From: an uncultured Geobacteraceae bacterium
GTDB taxonomy: Bacteria > Desulfobacterota > Desulfuromonadia > Geobacterales > Pseudopelobacteraceae
DNA: 64,000 bases
Assembly: GCA_903862245.1 (NCBI GenBank)
Contig: CAIOXL010000042.1
Coordinates: 1 to 64,000 of the forward strand
Direction: 5' to 3'
Below are positions 10,492-22,286 of this stretch, one piece after another; the first letter of the stretch is position 1, and every line of letters starts with the position of its first letter. The notes beneath the pieces are model-generated. The model was not told the DNA's origin. It saw nothing but the letters and a program-made list of their open reading frames with translations, and made no database searches. Position numbers and translations under genes: made by a program.

Positions 10492-12024
10492 TTACACTTC
10501 AAACACCACACCCCCGCCGAACGCTTTCTCGAAGAGATCTTTTTTGGCATTCCCCCCGAATATTTCCACAGAAATATCCTCTGTGCCGAGGAGCTTAATG
10601 CTGAAATCTGTTCCGTTCCGGGTGAGAGCCACAACTTCCACCAATCCGCTTCTGCGCCGGTCCAGACCATCTGACAGCCGTAGTATGCCGCCAAGACGCC
10701 CGACAATCTGCTGATCTTTTGGCTCCAGACGCTCATACTCAGGATGCTTTTTCTTCGGCAGCGATTTGCGATGGTAGCGGGCGATCAATGCCATCATTTC
10801 CCGTTCCCGGGGCGAAAAGCCGAACAATTCGGCATGGCGGATCAGATGGTGGGAATGTTTGTGGTGGCTGTTGTAGCTGATAAAATAGCCGACGTCGTGC
10901 AGCAGAGCTGCTGACTCAAGGAGTCGCCGCTCGTTTTTTTTCAGCCCGAATTCCTTCGCCAGATAATCAAAAATACTCAGGGAAATCTTGGCGACATGCC
11001 GTGAATGTGGCTCATCAAAGTGGCAGGAACGGGCAAAGTCGAGTATCGCCCCCTTCCAACTGCGCCCCACCGTTGACTCGGGAAGTAGGTTCAGACGTTT
11101 CATGCAGCTGATAATCAGCCCCTCGCGAATACCTCGCTCGTTGACCAGCAGAATATTGGCTCCAAAATACTTCAACAACTCATCAATCACCACGAGTCCG
11201 GCAACAATGATATCAGCACGATCAGGGCTCAGGCCGGGAACGTTTCTGAGCGACCTGATATCCTTGCGCGCCAGCATGGCCAACAGATGGACAACCTCTG
11301 AGCGCAGGACCTCCAGACCATGTGCCGTGGAGTAGGTCTGGTGACGCATATTCATGACCATGGCTGCCAGGGTTGTTATGGTACCGCCTGAGCAAATGAA
11401 CGTCTGCACCGAGCTCGTTTTTTCAGCTAATTTTTCTTTCAGCTCGGAGCGAACGAACCGCCTGAGTTTGGTTATTTCACTGTCCAGAACCGGATCCGAT
11501 TTCATGAATCTGTCGGTCATGCGAACCGCGCCAAGCTCGAGGGACGAGCAGTTTTCAACGTGATTGGCAACGGCACTCATGATCTCCACGCTGCCGCCGC
11601 CGATATCAATGATCATGTAGCGTTTACCGCTCATATCGAAATTATGACGCACCGACCGCGCCACCAATTCCGCTTCTTCCTCCCCCGTAATAACCTTGAT
11701 TTCGCGCCCCAGTTCGCGGGTCAAAACGGACACCAGTTCAGTGCCGTTTGAAGCACTTCTCACGGCACTGGTGGCAACAGCTTCAACTTCCGTGACCTTC
11801 AGACCGTCTATCAGTTTACGGATACGCGACATGGCATCAACCGCACGGGCAAAGGCCGCTGGGGAGATGCTCCCGCTGGCAGCAAGATTTTCACCAAGCC
11901 GGACAGTCGCTTTTTCATCATCAAGAATCGTATACCGCCCCTGTTGATCAACCTCAACAACAATGCAGCGGATTGAATTAGTGCCAATATCAATGGCGGC
12001 AAGGCGGCTTTTGTTCATGCACAT
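10492..12024 (-). CDS. ppx: Exopolyphosphatase / guanosine pentaphosphatase with C-terminal HD domain
   Basis: AIDIGTNSIRCIVVEVD, IDIGGGSVEIM, C-terminal ALLHDVGYFISY HD domain. Confidence 0.9.
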   Translation of the reverse strand: MCMNKSRLAAIDIGTNSIRCIVVEVDQQGRYTILDDEKATVRLGENLAASGSISPAAFARAVDAMSRIRKLIDGLKVTEVEAVATSAVRSASNGTELVSVLTRELGREIKVITGEEEAELVARSVRHNFDMSGKRYMIIDIGGGSVEIMSAVANHVENCSSLELGAVRMTDRFMKSDPVLDSEITKLRRFVRSELKEKLAEKTSSVQTFICSGGTITTLAAMVMNMRHQTYSTAHGLEVLRSEVVHLLAMLARKDIRSLRNVPGLSPDRADIIVAGLVVIDELLKYFGANILLVNERGIREGLIISCMKRLNLLPESTVGRSWKGAILDFARSCHFDEPHSRHVAKISLSIFDYLAKEFGLKKNERRLLESAALLHDVGYFISYNSHHKHSHHLIRHAELFGFSPREREMMALIARYHRKSLPKKKHPEYERLEPKDQQIVGRLGGILRLSDGLDRRRSGLVEVVALTRNGTDFSIKLLGTEDISVEIFGGNAKKDLFEKAFGGGVVFEV

Positions 12025-12069
12025 ACCTCCGTTCTGATTGAATCGCCCGTACTATGCATTAATTACCCG

Positions 12070-12105
12070 CAAAAGAAAAGGCGAAGCCATTAACGGCTCC
12101 GCCTT
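12070..12105 (-). terminator. Intrinsic terminator after pnp
   Basis: aaggcgaagcc...ggctccgcctt hairpin, U-rich on the minus strand. Confidence 0.65.
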
Positions 12106-12137
12106 CCTCCCATCATCTTATCCGGCTTATGCAGAAT

Positions 12138-14246
12138 TTACGCTGCAACAACCTTTGTGCCGTCAAGATTGTATCCCAGAGCTTCCTTGCGGGAAAGCTT
12201 GATCTTGCCGTTTTTGTCAACGCCGATACATTTGACCAGTACTTTATCGCCTTCGTTCAGAATTTCCGTCACAACCTTGACCCGTGTCGTGTCAAGTTCG
12301 GAAATGTGAACCAGCCCGTCCGTACCCGGCATGATTTCAACAAATGCGCCGAAATCCATGATTTTGCGAACGGTACCCATGTACAATTTACCTTCTTCAG
12401 CCTCGTCAGTCAGACCACGGATCATCTGGATTGCCAGATCACACGCTTCCTTGTTGGTGCTGGCGATGTTGATGCGGCCGGTATCATCGATATCGATCGT
12501 AACGCCGGTCGTTTCGGTGATGTTACGGATATTTTTACCGCCGGTACCGATGACGTCGCGGATACGGTCGGTCTTGACGTAGATTGTGGTGATGCGCGGA
12601 GCAAACGGTGACATCTCCGGACGCGGAGCGGCAAGGGTTTCTGCCATTTTTCCGAGAATGTGCAGACGACCTTCACGAGCCTGCTTGAGTGCCTGCTGCA
12701 TGATCTCTTTTGTAACGCCACCGATTTTGATGTCCATCTGCAGTGCCGTAACACCTTCAGCAGTACCGGCAACCTTGAAGTCCATATCTCCCAGATGATC
12801 TTCGTCACCAAGAATATCGGACAGAATGGCAAACTTGTCACCCTCCTTGATCAGTCCCATGGCAATACCTGCAACCGGTGCGGTTACCGGGATACCGGCA
12901 TCCATCATGGACATACAGCCGCCGCAGACAGCCGCCATGGAGGAAGAACCGTTACTTTCAAGAGTTTCAGAAACGATTCTGATCGTGTACGGGAAATCAT
13001 CGTGCTTCGGCAGAACTGCCGCAAGAGCGCGCTCAGCCAGCATGCCGTGACCGATTTCGCGACGCCCCGGTCCGAGACGGAAGCTGGTTTCGCCGACTGA
13101 AAACGGTGGGAAGTTGTAATGCAGCAGGAAGCGTTTGCGTGAAGCGCCGTACAGGGAGTCGATCCGCTGTTCATCACTGGAAGTGCCGAGGGTGGCGGCA
13201 ACCAGCGCCTGTGTTTCACCACGGGTAAACAGTGCCGATCCGTGAACGCGCGGCAGGAAGCCGGTTTCGGTGCTGATCGGACGAATGGTGTTGGTGGTAC
13301 GACCATCGATACGGATACCGGTATCAAGGATATCGGCACGGACGCGCTCATACTCGAAATCACCCAGAAACGCCTTGATCTTTTTGGCGGAGCCTTCGAA
13401 TTCCGCTTTCAGCGCCTCAATGGTGTCGGCTTTAATCAGATCAATTTGATCATGACGCTCATTTTTTGCTTTGAGCTTGACCGCTTCACCCATCCGGTCG
13501 TAGGCAAGTGCACGTACCCGTGCCAGCAGAACTTCATCAACAACCACCGGCGCGACAACACGCTTGGCAACGCCCGCTTTCTTCTGCAGTGCTTCCTGGG
13601 CTTCGATCAGCGGCAGCATCGCTTCCTTGGCAAAAAATACCGCTTCCAGTAGGTCAGCCTCGGAAACAAATTTTGCTTCCCCTTCAACCATGATTACGGC
13701 GTCCCGACTGGCGGCAACAACGATCTCAAGATCACTGTTTTCCAGCTGCTCCGCAGTCGGATTGCAGATGAACGCACCGTCAACACGGGCAACTTTGGCG
13801 CCGGCAATCGGACCATTAAACGGGATGTCCGAGATCATCAGTGCCGCTGAAGCGCCCAGCATTGATAAAATTCCGGGATCATTATCCTGATCAGCCGAAA
13901 CAACGGTAGCAATGATCTGAGTGTCATTCAGAAACGTTTCCGGAAACAGCGGGCGGATCGGACGATCGATAAGACGGCAGGTAAGGGTTTCAGGATCTGT
14001 GGGACGGGCTTCGCGCTTGAAAAAGCCACCCGGGATCTTGCCACCGGCGTACGCCTTCTCTGTGTAGTTTACGGTGAGCGGGAAAAAATCCTGTCCTTCT
14101 TTAGCTTCCTTTGCTGCAACTACGGTGACCAGAACAACGGTGTCGCCGCAACTGACGACAACCGCACCACTGGCCTGTTTTGCCATTTTGCCGGTGGAAA
14201 GCGTAATCGTTCTCCCCCCGAACTCAACCTGAACATTTTGTTCCAT
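12138..14246 (-). CDS. pnp: Polyribonucleotide nucleotidyltransferase
   Basis: RNase PH domains, KH ([11 protein letters not shown]) and S1 ([19 protein letters not shown]). Confidence 0.98.
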   Translation of the reverse strand: MEQNVQVEFGGRTITLSTGKMAKQASGAVVVSCGDTVVLVTVVAAKEAKEGQDFFPLTVNYTEKAYAGGKIPGGFFKREARPTDPETLTCRLIDRPIRPLFPETFLNDTQIIATVVSADQDNDPGILSMLGASAALMISDIPFNGPIAGAKVARVDGAFICNPTAEQLENSDLEIVVAASRDAVIMVEGEAKFVSEADLLEAVFFAKEAMLPLIEAQEALQKKAGVAKRVVAPVVVDEVLLARVRALAYDRMGEAVKLKAKNERHDQIDLIKADTIEALKAEFEGSAKKIKAFLGDFEYERVRADILDTGIRIDGRTTNTIRPISTETGFLPRVHGSALFTRGETQALVAATLGTSSDEQRIDSLYGASRKRFLLHYNFPPFSVGETSFRLGPGRREIGHGMLAERALAAVLPKHDDFPYTIRIVSETLESNGSSSMAAVCGGCMSMMDAGIPVTAPVAGIAMGLIKEGDKFAILSDILGDEDHLGDMDFKVAGTAEGVTALQMDIKIGGVTKEIMQQALKQAREGRLHILGKMAETLAAPRPEMSPFAPRITTIYVKTDRIRDVIGTGGKNIRNITETTGVTIDIDDTGRINIASTNKEACDLAIQMIRGLTDEAEEGKLYMGTVRKIMDFGAFVEIMPGTDGLVHISELDTTRVKVVTEILNEGDKVLVKCIGVDKNGKIKLSRKEALGYNLDGTKVVAA

Positions 14247-14329
14247 ACTATTCTCCTCTTCGGTTGCGTTGGGGCCGTCGGTACAACCACTGCGCCACCT
14301 GCCGCAGAAATTCTACCCACGCCCCCAAC

Positions 14330-14358
14330 AAAAATAAAAAGGGCCGCGAAGCCCTTTT
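14330..14358 (-). terminator. Intrinsic terminator in the rpsO-pnp intergenic region
   Basis: aaagggccgcgaagcccttt hairpin followed by TTTATTTTT on the minus strand. Confidence 0.65.
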
Positions 14359-14422
14359 CTTAGATGAGCATACCATAAATAGCGAAGCGGTAATCCTGCA
14401 TTGACAGGAATACCGCTGCGAA

Positions 14423-14704
14423 CTATCTACGAATGCCGAGTCGCTCAATAACAGTTTTGTATCTGCTCAGCTCTTGGCCTTTCAGATAATCCAGCAGGCG
14501 CCTTCTCTGGCCGACAAGTTTAAGAAGACCACGACGGCTGTGGTGATCCTTTTTGTGTGTTTTGAAATGCTCAGTAAGATAGGTGATACGCTCGGTCAGA
14601 ATTGCAATCTGAACCTCTGGTGAACCTGTATCGCTGTCATGTTTCTTGAATGCATTGATGATTTCCTGCTTTTTTTCGGTTGCCAGCACAGTCAACTCCT
14701 CCAT
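14423..14704 (-). CDS. rpsO: 30S ribosomal protein S15
   Basis: [50 protein letters not shown]. Confidence 0.98.
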   Translation of the reverse strand: MEELTVLATEKKQEIINAFKKHDSDTGSPEVQIAILTERITYLTEHFKTHKKDHHSRRGLLKLVGQRRRLLDYLKGQELSRYKTVIERLGIRR

Positions 14705-14805
14705 TTACCTGATTAATGTGTGATACAAAAACGGGACATTCCCTAGTATGCATAAAACGAGTTGTATTACCTATCACAGTGACGACTCATTTGTAAAGTA
14801 CTAAC

Positions 14806-15717
14806 TTAGATAAATACACGCTTCAGAACTAACTGCGGAAGGCCTTCATCCCCGCGTGACAACAGGGCAACCGCGACCAGTTTGTTGTCATGGGTGAGTC
14901 TGACCAACGGTGGTTCGCCGGTGGCAACGTCGAGGCTGTCTACAATCTCGTTCGAGAGCGGTGAGCGGCCAAACGATACTTTTGTCAAACCGGCATCCGT
15001 GAGCCGTAAATCCTGTAAATGCGCCAGAGAAGCAGATGGCGTGACACAGAGGGACGACAACTCACCGTCACGCACAGCACACTCGAGAGCTTCAAGGGTA
15101 TGGGCAGCACCTATTTCGAACGGGCCGCTCGCAGTCCTGCGCAATTCTTTCAGAGCGGCACCACATCCTGCCACGTTTCCGATATCATCGGCCAGCGTCC
15201 GGACATAGGTTCCCCGCGAACAGACCACTCTGATTGCTACAAACGGAGGGGTAAACGAGAGAAGCTCAATGGAATGAACCTCTACGGGACGAGCTGCCCG
15301 CTCAACCTCCTGCCCCATACGCGCCAGCTTGTACAGAGGCTGCCCCCCCTGTTTGATTGCAGAATACATGGGGGGGATCTGGAGAATGGGACCTGTGAAG
15401 CGGGTAAAGATCTCCTGCAACCGGTGTGCTGATACTGCAGAGAACTCTTTCTCGCGCAGAACGGTACCGGTCATGTCCAGGGTGTCGGTTGCTACACCAA
15501 GCTGTATCAGCGCTTCGTAGCATTTAACCCCTTCGTCCAGGAACGGAATAGCTTTGGTACCATCATTGACTGCTACCGGCAGAACCCCGGTGGCAAACGG
15601 GTCAAGAGTGCCGGTATGTCCAACTTTACGGGTACCCAGAATGCGGCGGACACGGCTGACCACGTCATGGGAGGTGATGCCGGCCGGCTTGTCAATGACA
15701 ACAAATCCGTCAATCAA
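14806..15717 (-). CDS. truB: tRNA pseudouridine(55) synthase
   Basis: GFVVIDKPAGITSHDVVSRVR, KVGHTGTLDPFATGVLP. Confidence 0.97.
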   Translation of the reverse strand: MIDGFVVIDKPAGITSHDVVSRVRRILGTRKVGHTGTLDPFATGVLPVAVNDGTKAIPFLDEGVKCYEALIQLGVATDTLDMTGTVLREKEFSAVSAHRLQEIFTRFTGPILQIPPMYSAIKQGGQPLYKLARMGQEVERAARPVEVHSIELLSFTPPFVAIRVVCSRGTYVRTLADDIGNVAGCGAALKELRRTASGPFEIGAAHTLEALECAVRDGELSSLCVTPSASLAHLQDLRLTDAGLTKVSFGRSPLSNEIVDSLDVATGEPPLVRLTHDNKLVAVALLSRGDEGLPQLVLKRVFI

Positions 15718-16673
15718 AGATATTCGTCCACAATGCCGTACACCGTTGCCTTGATATCTTCCAGAGAGCCTTCCATAGTGCAGCCTGCTGCGTTATGGTG
15801 ACCTCCACCGCCAAGCGCCTGGGAAAAAGCGGCGACATTCACCTTCCCCTTGGAGCGGAAACCGACCTTCCATTTACGCTCATCCAGCTGGCGGAAAAAT
15901 ATGGCAACCTCCACCCCCCGTATGGAGCGGGGATAATTGACAAAACCATCCGTCAGCACTGCATCCGCACCACAGGCAGCATACATGTCACACGTGACGG
16001 TAACAGAAGCGGCCTGACCCTCTTTGAAAATTTCAAGTGTCGGCAGGCATTTAGCTAGCAGTTCAAGTCGTTTTTGCGGTTGGCTTTCATAAAGCTGTTC
16101 CGCAACACCCCAGGCATTAATGCCGCACTCAATCATTGCACCGGCCACGGTAAACGCCTCGCCATTCGCGTTGGAATAGCGGAATGAACCGGTATCGGTA
16201 ATGATGGAGACATAAAGACAGACCGCTGTCTCACGGTCAAAGCGGTAACCGTACGCATCCAGTATCCGATGGACGAGAATGCCGGTCGAAGCGGCTTGTG
16301 AGTCTATGAAGTTGTAGTCGCCAAAATTGTCGCAGGAAAGATGGTGATCCAGGTTGATCGTCGTAGTAACTCGTGAAAAACGGCAGAATTCATCCCCTGC
16401 CCGTCTCCGTTCACCGATATCGAGTACAACTGAAACATCGAAATGCCTATCGGGAATATGCGGTAAAACGCCATCTGCACCCGGAAGAAACGCGTACAGT
16501 TCGGGAACCGGATCCTGATAATGTACGGTGACCTCTTTACCTATGTTGCGGAGAAATGATGCAAGAGCCAGCGATGAGCCGATGGCATCGCCGTCGGGGC
16601 CTTCATGGGTAGTCAGGAGAAAAGATGAGTTGGAACGAATAACTTCAATGATCTGTTGAATTGTTTCCGTCAT
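15714..16673 (-). CDS. nrnA: Bifunctional oligoribonuclease/PAP phosphatase, DHH/DHHA1
   Basis: THEGPDGDAIGSS, NLDHHLSCDNFGDYNF, GGGGHHNAAG. Confidence 0.92.
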   Translation of the reverse strand: MTETIQQIIEVIRSNSSFLLTTHEGPDGDAIGSSLALASFLRNIGKEVTVHYQDPVPELYAFLPGADGVLPHIPDRHFDVSVVLDIGERRRAGDEFCRFSRVTTTINLDHHLSCDNFGDYNFIDSQAASTGILVHRILDAYGYRFDRETAVCLYVSIITDTGSFRYSNANGEAFTVAGAMIECGINAWGVAEQLYESQPQKRLELLAKCLPTLEIFKEGQAASVTVTCDMYAACGADAVLTDGFVNYPRSIRGVEVAIFFRQLDERKWKVGFRSKGKVNVAAFSQALGGGGHHNAAGCTMEGSLEDIKATVYGIVDEYL

Positions 16674-17016
16674 GCTCAGTGTTTATCTCCTTAAGAATGG
16701 ATTCAATACGACTGCCGTAATCCAGGGATTTATCGTATTTGAACACAAGTTCCGGTGTATGGCGGATCGTGAGTTTCTTTCCTATATCCCGGCGGATAAA
16801 CCCTTTAGCACTGTTCAACCCTGCCTCAGTATCCTTTTTTGTTTTCTCATCACCGATAACGGTGAAAAAAATACGGGCGAGACTTAAATCGTCCGTAACT
16901 TCAACGCCGGTAATCGTGACAAAACCTATCCGTGGGTCATTAAGCCCGCGGGACAGGATTGAACAAATAATTTCATGTATGGTTTCAGCAACCTTGTCCG
17001 AACGTTTATGCTGCAT
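16645..17016 (-). CDS. rbfA: Ribosome-binding factor A
   Basis: MQHKRSDKVAETIHEIICSILSRGLNDPRIGFVTITGVEVTDDL; start chosen inside the longer ORF. Confidence 0.93.
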   Translation of the reverse strand: MQHKRSDKVAETIHEIICSILSRGLNDPRIGFVTITGVEVTDDLSLARIFFTVIGDEKTKKDTEAGLNSAKGFIRRDIGKKLTIRHTPELVFKYDKSLDYGSRIESILKEINTEHDGNNSTDH

Positions 17017-17096
17017 AAGAACCTCAGACGGCATGCGGCGAAGCAGCGGGCGGGAGGGAAAAACTGTTCCCCCGCTCATCCCGTTACGCCACTGCT

Positions 17097-19835
17097 CTAC
17101 AGTTTGGTAGCAATTTTTTCCATTTCAAATGCTTCGATAATGTCACCGGTCTTGATGTCATTATAGTTTTCAAGGCCGATACCGCATTCATAGCCGGTGG
17201 CAACTTCCTTGACGTCATCCTTAAAGCGGCGCAGGGAAGACATCTTGCCCTCGTAAACGACCACATTGTCCCGCAGCAGGCGAACCTGGGCATTACGGAC
17301 CATCTTCCCGTCGAGAACGTAACTGCCCGCGACGTTGCCGAATTTCGGTACGGAAAAGACATCCCTGATTTCAACACGCCCAAGGAATTTCTCCTTGAAC
17401 GTCGGCTCAAGCAGTCCTTCCATGGCTTTTTTAACATCCTCAACGGCGTCATAGATAATGCTGTAAAGCCGGATATCAACGCCTTCCCGCTCGGCATGCC
17501 CCTGTGCCTTGACTTCCGGACGAACATTAAAACCGATAATGATCGCGTTCGAAGCCGCAGCAAGGTTTACATCGGTCTCGGTAACCGCGCCAACGGCTGA
17601 GTGAATGACGTTCAAACGCACCGCATCGGTGGACAGTTTCCGCAAGGACTCACTGACCGCCTCGACAGAACCCTGCACATCACCCTTGACAACAACGTTG
17701 AGATCTTTGACTTCTCCGCTCTGAATACGCTTGTAAAGATCGTCCAGAGACAGTTTGGTATGTTTGGCAAATTCAACTTCACGCTGCTTGATCTGACGCA
17801 GGGTTGCAATTTCCTTAGCCTGTTTTTCGTCTTTCATGGCGACAAAAATATCACCGGCATCCGGCACGCCGGACAATCCGACAAGTTCAACCGGCATGGA
17901 AGGTCCAGCCTCCATCACTTTCTCACCGCGATCGTTCTGCATCGCCCTGACACGGCCGGAATGAATCCCGACGACACAATAATCACCGGTTTTGAGCGTA
18001 CCTTCCTGAACCAGAACCGTGGCAACCGGACCGCGCCCTTTATCAAGCTTGCCTTCAACAATGGTCCCTTTGGCAAGCTTGTTCGGATTAGCAGTCAGCT
18101 CCATGAGGTCGGCCTGCAGCAACACCATTTCCAGCAACCCTTCCAGATTGATGCGCTGCTTGGCTGATACTTCCACCATGGTGACATCACCACCCCAATC
18201 GGAGGAGACAAGCCCCTGATCCGTCAGTTCCTGCTTGACGCGATCCGGCTTGGAACCGGGCTTGTCGATTTTGTTGATTGCAACAATAATCGGCACTCCG
18301 GCGGCTTTGGAGTGATTGATGGCTTCACGGGTCTGCGGCATGACACCGTCATCGGCAGCTACCACAAGAATAACAATATCAGTAACCTTGGCACCACGGG
18401 CACGCATGGCGGTAAACGCTTCATGTCCCGGAGTATCCAGGAAGGTTATTTTGCGGCCGTTGAGCTCAACATCATAGGCACCGATATGCTGGGTAATGCC
18501 GCCCGCCTCGCCGGCTATAACATTGGCTTCACGGATTGCGTCCAGCAGTGATGTCTTGCCGTGGTCAACATGTCCCATGATTGTGACGACAGGAGACCTT
18601 TTTTCAAGAGTTTCAGGAGCATCGGGGGTTGATTCAAGAATTTCATCAAGGTCAACCGCCACGTTTTCAACTTCATACTCGTACTCTGACGCGAGAATCA
18701 CAGCCGTATCAAAATCCAGGGCGTGATTGATGGTAACCATCATCCCCATCTTCATCAATGATTTGATCAGGTCGTTTGCCTTGATACCAAGGCGCTTGGC
18801 CAGTTCACCGACCGAGATGCTTTCCGATATTTTGATGATACGCTTGATCGCTTTCGGCACGGTGATTTCCGTTTTTCTGGTTTCAGAAACCCGCTCTTTA
18901 CCGCCGCGCTTCTTTGACCCTTTATATACCGGATCAAAAGCCCGCTCACGCTTTTCAATAATTTCGTTTTTACGCGGCTGCTCTTTTTTCTTGGCTGGAG
19001 GAGCACCCTTCTTGGCTCCTTTCCCGGCATCACCGTACCCGGGGCCATCCTTCTTTCCGACGCGACGATTGTCACCGCCCGGCAAAGCTGCCGGAGCGAG
19101 CTGTACCTGTTTCATGCGGGAGCGGTCGAGTTCGGTTGCGGGGGCGGAAGGTGCTGAAGAAACCGGCCGTTTCTGCTCATAGCCGGGTGAGGGGCGACGG
19201 GCATCAGCGCCCGGGGCAGGCCGTCTCTGATCACCTGCTGCAGCGGGTGCCGGTCTGCGCTGCTGCGCAGGATCGGCAGAAGGATTCTGAACTGCTGTTC
19301 TCGGAGTAACCGGGGTATCTCTGGTTACCACGCGGGTCGGGCGATTTGTGACGCCGTGAATTTCAACCATGCCAAGAATTCTGGCCTGATTCGGACCTGC
19401 CTTAATCGGTTCCGGCTGCGCCGGCGGCTCAACTACCGGGGCGGCAACGACAGGGGCTTTGGGAGATTCAGCTGCAACGGGCGCAGCGGCACCAGCAATC
19501 GGTGCAGCAGCGGGAGGAGCTGCAACGGCAGGCGTGGGGACAAATGCAGACAGCTGCTGTACGGGTGCCGCTTCCGCTGCCACAGCGACCGGTTCAACGG
19601 CCTCTTCCCCGGCCGGCACAACCTTGGCTCTGCGGCGGATGATATTCGATGCAACCCTGACCTCATTGGTAGCGGTATCCTTCGGCTGGGGGACTGTCAA
19701 ACGCGCAACGACACCCTCATCAACCTGCGATGTAGCCGTTTTGGCGTCAACACCAATTTCTTTGAGTCTGGCGATTGCATCTTTGGGCTCAATACCCAAC
19801 GTCTTTGCCAAACTACCCACACTAATTTTACCCAT
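17097..19835 (-). CDS. infB: Translation initiation factor IF-2
   Basis: [24 protein letters not shown]; long Pro/Ala-rich N-terminal linker. Confidence 0.98.
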   Translation of the reverse strand: MGKISVGSLAKTLGIEPKDAIARLKEIGVDAKTATSQVDEGVVARLTVPQPKDTATNEVRVASNIIRRRAKVVPAGEEAVEPVAVAAEAAPVQQLSAFVPTPAVAAPPAAAPIAGAAAPVAAESPKAPVVAAPVVEPPAQPEPIKAGPNQARILGMVEIHGVTNRPTRVVTRDTPVTPRTAVQNPSADPAQQRRPAPAAAGDQRRPAPGADARRPSPGYEQKRPVSSAPSAPATELDRSRMKQVQLAPAALPGGDNRRVGKKDGPGYGDAGKGAKKGAPPAKKKEQPRKNEIIEKRERAFDPVYKGSKKRGGKERVSETRKTEITVPKAIKRIIKISESISVGELAKRLGIKANDLIKSLMKMGMMVTINHALDFDTAVILASEYEYEVENVAVDLDEILESTPDAPETLEKRSPVVTIMGHVDHGKTSLLDAIREANVIAGEAGGITQHIGAYDVELNGRKITFLDTPGHEAFTAMRARGAKVTDIVILVVAADDGVMPQTREAINHSKAAGVPIIVAINKIDKPGSKPDRVKQELTDQGLVSSDWGGDVTMVEVSAKQRINLEGLLEMVLLQADLMELTANPNKLAKGTIVEGKLDKGRGPVATVLVQEGTLKTGDYCVVGIHSGRVRAMQNDRGEKVMEAGPSMPVELVGLSGVPDAGDIFVAMKDEKQAKEIATLRQIKQREVEFAKHTKLSLDDLYKRIQSGEVKDLNVVVKGDVQGSVEAVSESLRKLSTDAVRLNVIHSAVGAVTETDVNLAAASNAIIIGFNVRPEVKAQGHAEREGVDIRLYSIIYDAVEDVKKAMEGLLEPTFKEKFLGRVEIRDVFSVPKFGNVAGSYVLDGKMVRNAQVRLLRDNVVVYEGKMSSLRRFKDDVKEVATGYECGIGLENYNDIKTGDIIEAFEMEKIATKL

Positions 19836-20439
19836 ATTTTACCTCCCCCAGGAAGTTTCTGTATCTGTCGATAGCTCTCAAAAGTTGTGTCACAAAGCCG
19901 CCTGATGCTACAGCCAATGCACTTCTGGGCGCCTTGCCTAAAATCGCCCCAAAATCGTCCTTCGTCATAACGGTACGGTGCGGCACACTGTTGGCGGAAG
20001 CAAGATGCACGATCTTTTCACCGATTGCCGGCGAAACGTCCTCTGCAACCAGAACCAGCCCCGGCTTTTTCCTGCTTCTCAGGGCATCACTCACCATGGA
20101 TCCGCCGCCGGTTATTAATCCCGCTTTGTTAGCCAGGCCGATCAGTCCGATTATGCGGCCATGCATCTGTAAACGTACATGCTCCACAAGCTGTTCTGAC
20201 GGCATAACCGTCACGTCATGCTTGAAGGAGCGCTTGAACTGTCGCTGCCCGACCGCAGCGACGAGACAGTTCTTATCAATGCAGGTATATGCGCCTCTGC
20301 CCGGCAGCCGGTTTTCCAGGTCCGGCAGAATCTCCATGTCAGGAGTCAAAACAAACCGGAGCAACAGATTCTTGTCCCTGCTTGTCCGACAGCCGAGGCA
20401 GCTGCGCTGCGGAGCTTCTGCGTTCCCTTTACCGGCCAT
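19828..20439 (-). CDS. YlxR (DUF448) fused to an L7Ae-like domain
   Basis: N-terminal [19 protein letters not shown] (YlxR); C-terminal [38 protein letters not shown] (L7Ae-like); lies between nusA and infB. Confidence 0.88.
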   Translation of the reverse strand: MAGKGNAEAPQRSCLGCRTSRDKNLLLRFVLTPDMEILPDLENRLPGRGAYTCIDKNCLVAAVGQRQFKRSFKHDVTVMPSEQLVEHVRLQMHGRIIGLIGLANKAGLITGGGSMVSDALRSRKKPGLVLVAEDVSPAIGEKIVHLASANSVPHRTVMTKDDFGAILGKAPRSALAVASGGFVTQLLRAIDRYRNFLGEVKYG

Positions 20440-20447
20440 ATTCTGAA

Positions 20448-21605
20448 CTATTCGGTGACAGTTTCATCAACAGCGGCGACAGGAGCGGCATCCAGTTCCT
20501 GTTCCGGAACCGGCGCTTCTTCTGCCTCAGTGCCGTCAAACGATGAAAATTCCTGAATCGGCGTTTCAGCAACCTTTGATTCGCTCTTGATATCAATCCG
20601 GCAGCCGGTCAGACGAGCAGCCAGACTGACATTCTGACCACGTTTTCCAATAGCCAGTGACAGCTGATCGTCGGCCACAATGATTTCGAGAGCGCGCTTC
20701 TCTTCGTCCACAAAAACCTTGGAAACCTGAGCCGGTGAAAGAGCGTTGCAGGCAAAGCGGGCGATATCCTCGGACCAGGGGATAATATCAATTTTTTCTC
20801 CGCGCAGCTCGGATACAACATTCTGTACCCGTGCACCACGCATACCGACACAGGCGCCAACCGGATCAACATCACGATCGTTCGATGACACCGCTATTTT
20901 AGCGCGACTGCCAGCATCACGGACGATGGCATTTATCTCAACGATGCCCTCGGCGATCTCGGGAACCTCAGCTTCAAACAGTTTGGCAAGCATGCTGGGA
21001 TGAGTGCGGGACAGCATGATCTGCGGCCCTTTGGTGGTCATGCGGATATCGGTGATAATTGCCCGGATTCGATCCCCGGGACGATACACTTCACGCGGCA
21101 TCTGCTCCTTGGCGGGCAATACAGCCTCAGCACGCCCCAGATCTATGAGCAGCTCCCCTTTTTCAAAGCGGCGCACCATACCGGTAATGATTTCCCATGT
21201 ACGATCGCTGTATTCTTTATAGATAGTTTCCCGCTCGGCATCACGCACTTTCTGGATGATGACCTGCTTTGCCGTTTGAGCAGCAATACGGCTGAAGCCA
21301 CTGGCGTCCAGTTTTTCGCCAAGCGAATCGCCGATTTCTGCTTCAGGGTCCACCTCGTGGGCTTCATCAAGGCAGATTTCCTTGTAGGAATCTTCAACAT
21401 TTTCAACAACCGTGACAAACTCAAAAAGCTCTACCTCTCCGGTTTCATGGTTGTAATGAGCCTCTAGATCGCGGGTATTGCGATACTTTTTATTAGCAGC
21501 GGTCAAAACCGCCTGCTCCATGGCCTCCAGAACAACCTGACGGTCGATGCCCTTCTCTTTGACAAGTTGGTCGATAGCGTGCTTGAGATTAATAATTGTA
21601 TCCAC
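20448..21605 (-). CDS. nusA: Transcription termination/antitermination factor NusA
   Basis: KH domains ([34 protein letters not shown]), S1 domain, operon position. Confidence 0.97.
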   Translation of the reverse strand: MDTIINLKHAIDQLVKEKGIDRQVVLEAMEQAVLTAANKKYRNTRDLEAHYNHETGEVELFEFVTVVENVEDSYKEICLDEAHEVDPEAEIGDSLGEKLDASGFSRIAAQTAKQVIIQKVRDAERETIYKEYSDRTWEIITGMVRRFEKGELLIDLGRAEAVLPAKEQMPREVYRPGDRIRAIITDIRMTTKGPQIMLSRTHPSMLAKLFEAEVPEIAEGIVEINAIVRDAGSRAKIAVSSNDRDVDPVGACVGMRGARVQNVVSELRGEKIDIIPWSEDIARFACNALSPAQVSKVFVDEEKRALEIIVADDQLSLAIGKRGQNVSLAARLTGCRIDIKSESKVAETPIQEFSSFDGTEAEEAPVPEQELDAAPVAAVDETVTE

Positions 21606-21643
21606 GGTTGCTTCTCCTTGCTGGCATATATGGGTACTTCAGA

Positions 21644-22129
21644 TCAAAGTTCAAATTCGAGATTAGCTTTGGCAACGCGCTCAAACGGTATGGATGCGGT
21701 CTGCCCCTCTGTGAGCGTCATCTTGACGACACCATCAACAAGGCCGTCAAGCTTACCCAGAAACGTCTTGCGTTTATTGCCACTATCATCAAGAAACGGC
21801 TGATAGGTACGGACCTTGATAAGGCGCCCCGTAAAACGGTCAAAATCAGCCTGCTTTTTAAGAGGGCGGTCCAACCCCGGGGAAGAAACCTCCAGGGTAT
21901 AGTTGCAGGCAATAACGTCTTCCACATCCAGAATTAATGACAGTTCCCTGCTGAGGCCAGCGCAATCATCCAGCATTACACCGCCTTCTTTATCGATAAA
22001 CAGACGCAGCACGGCATCACGGCCAACCCTGCCGAATTCTATATCAACCAGCTCAAGCCCCATTGAATCGAGTATTGACTGGGCAATACCGGTGACGACT
22101 GTACATGTATCTTCTTTTTGAGTTGCCAT
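21644..22129 (-). CDS. rimP: Ribosome maturation factor RimP
   Basis: LVDIEFGRVGRDAVLRLFIDKEGGVMLDDCAGLSRELS...YTLEVSSPGLDRPL; start at MATQKEDTC. Confidence 0.94.
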   Translation of the reverse strand: MATQKEDTCTVVTGIAQSILDSMGLELVDIEFGRVGRDAVLRLFIDKEGGVMLDDCAGLSRELSLILDVEDVIACNYTLEVSSPGLDRPLKKQADFDRFTGRLIKVRTYQPFLDDSGNKRKTFLGKLDGLVDGVVKMTLTEGQTASIPFERVAKANLEFEL

Positions 22130-22144
22130 ACGGTTCCCGATTGA

Positions 22145-22175
22145 ACAAAAAAAAGTGAGCCTTGCGAGCTCACTT
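22145..22175 (-). terminator. Hairpin plus U-tract in the rimP leader: sucA terminator and/or leader attenuator
   Basis: Minus strand AAGTGAGCtcgcaagGCTCACTTTTTTTT ending 16 nt before the rimP ATG. Confidence 0.75.
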
Positions 22176-22190
22176 ACTGAGTGAACATAA

Positions 22191-22218
22191 ATTGTATCTC
22201 TTCCTACCATGCTGACAG
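22191..22218 (-). promoter_or_regulatory. Candidate sigma70 promoter of the rimP-nusA-infB operon
   Basis: Minus strand CTGTCA-N16-TACAAT upstream of the leader hairpin. Confidence 0.4.
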
Positions 22219-22286
22219 CAGGAATGCAAGTACATTTTTATATCAAACGGTTATTTTACGCCGATTCGAAGCACCTTGCGGACGGC

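Noticed and set aside
19100-19700. Low-complexity Ala/Pro-rich coding segment
   Set aside because: It is the variable N-terminal linker typical of long IF-2 proteins, not a repeat element.
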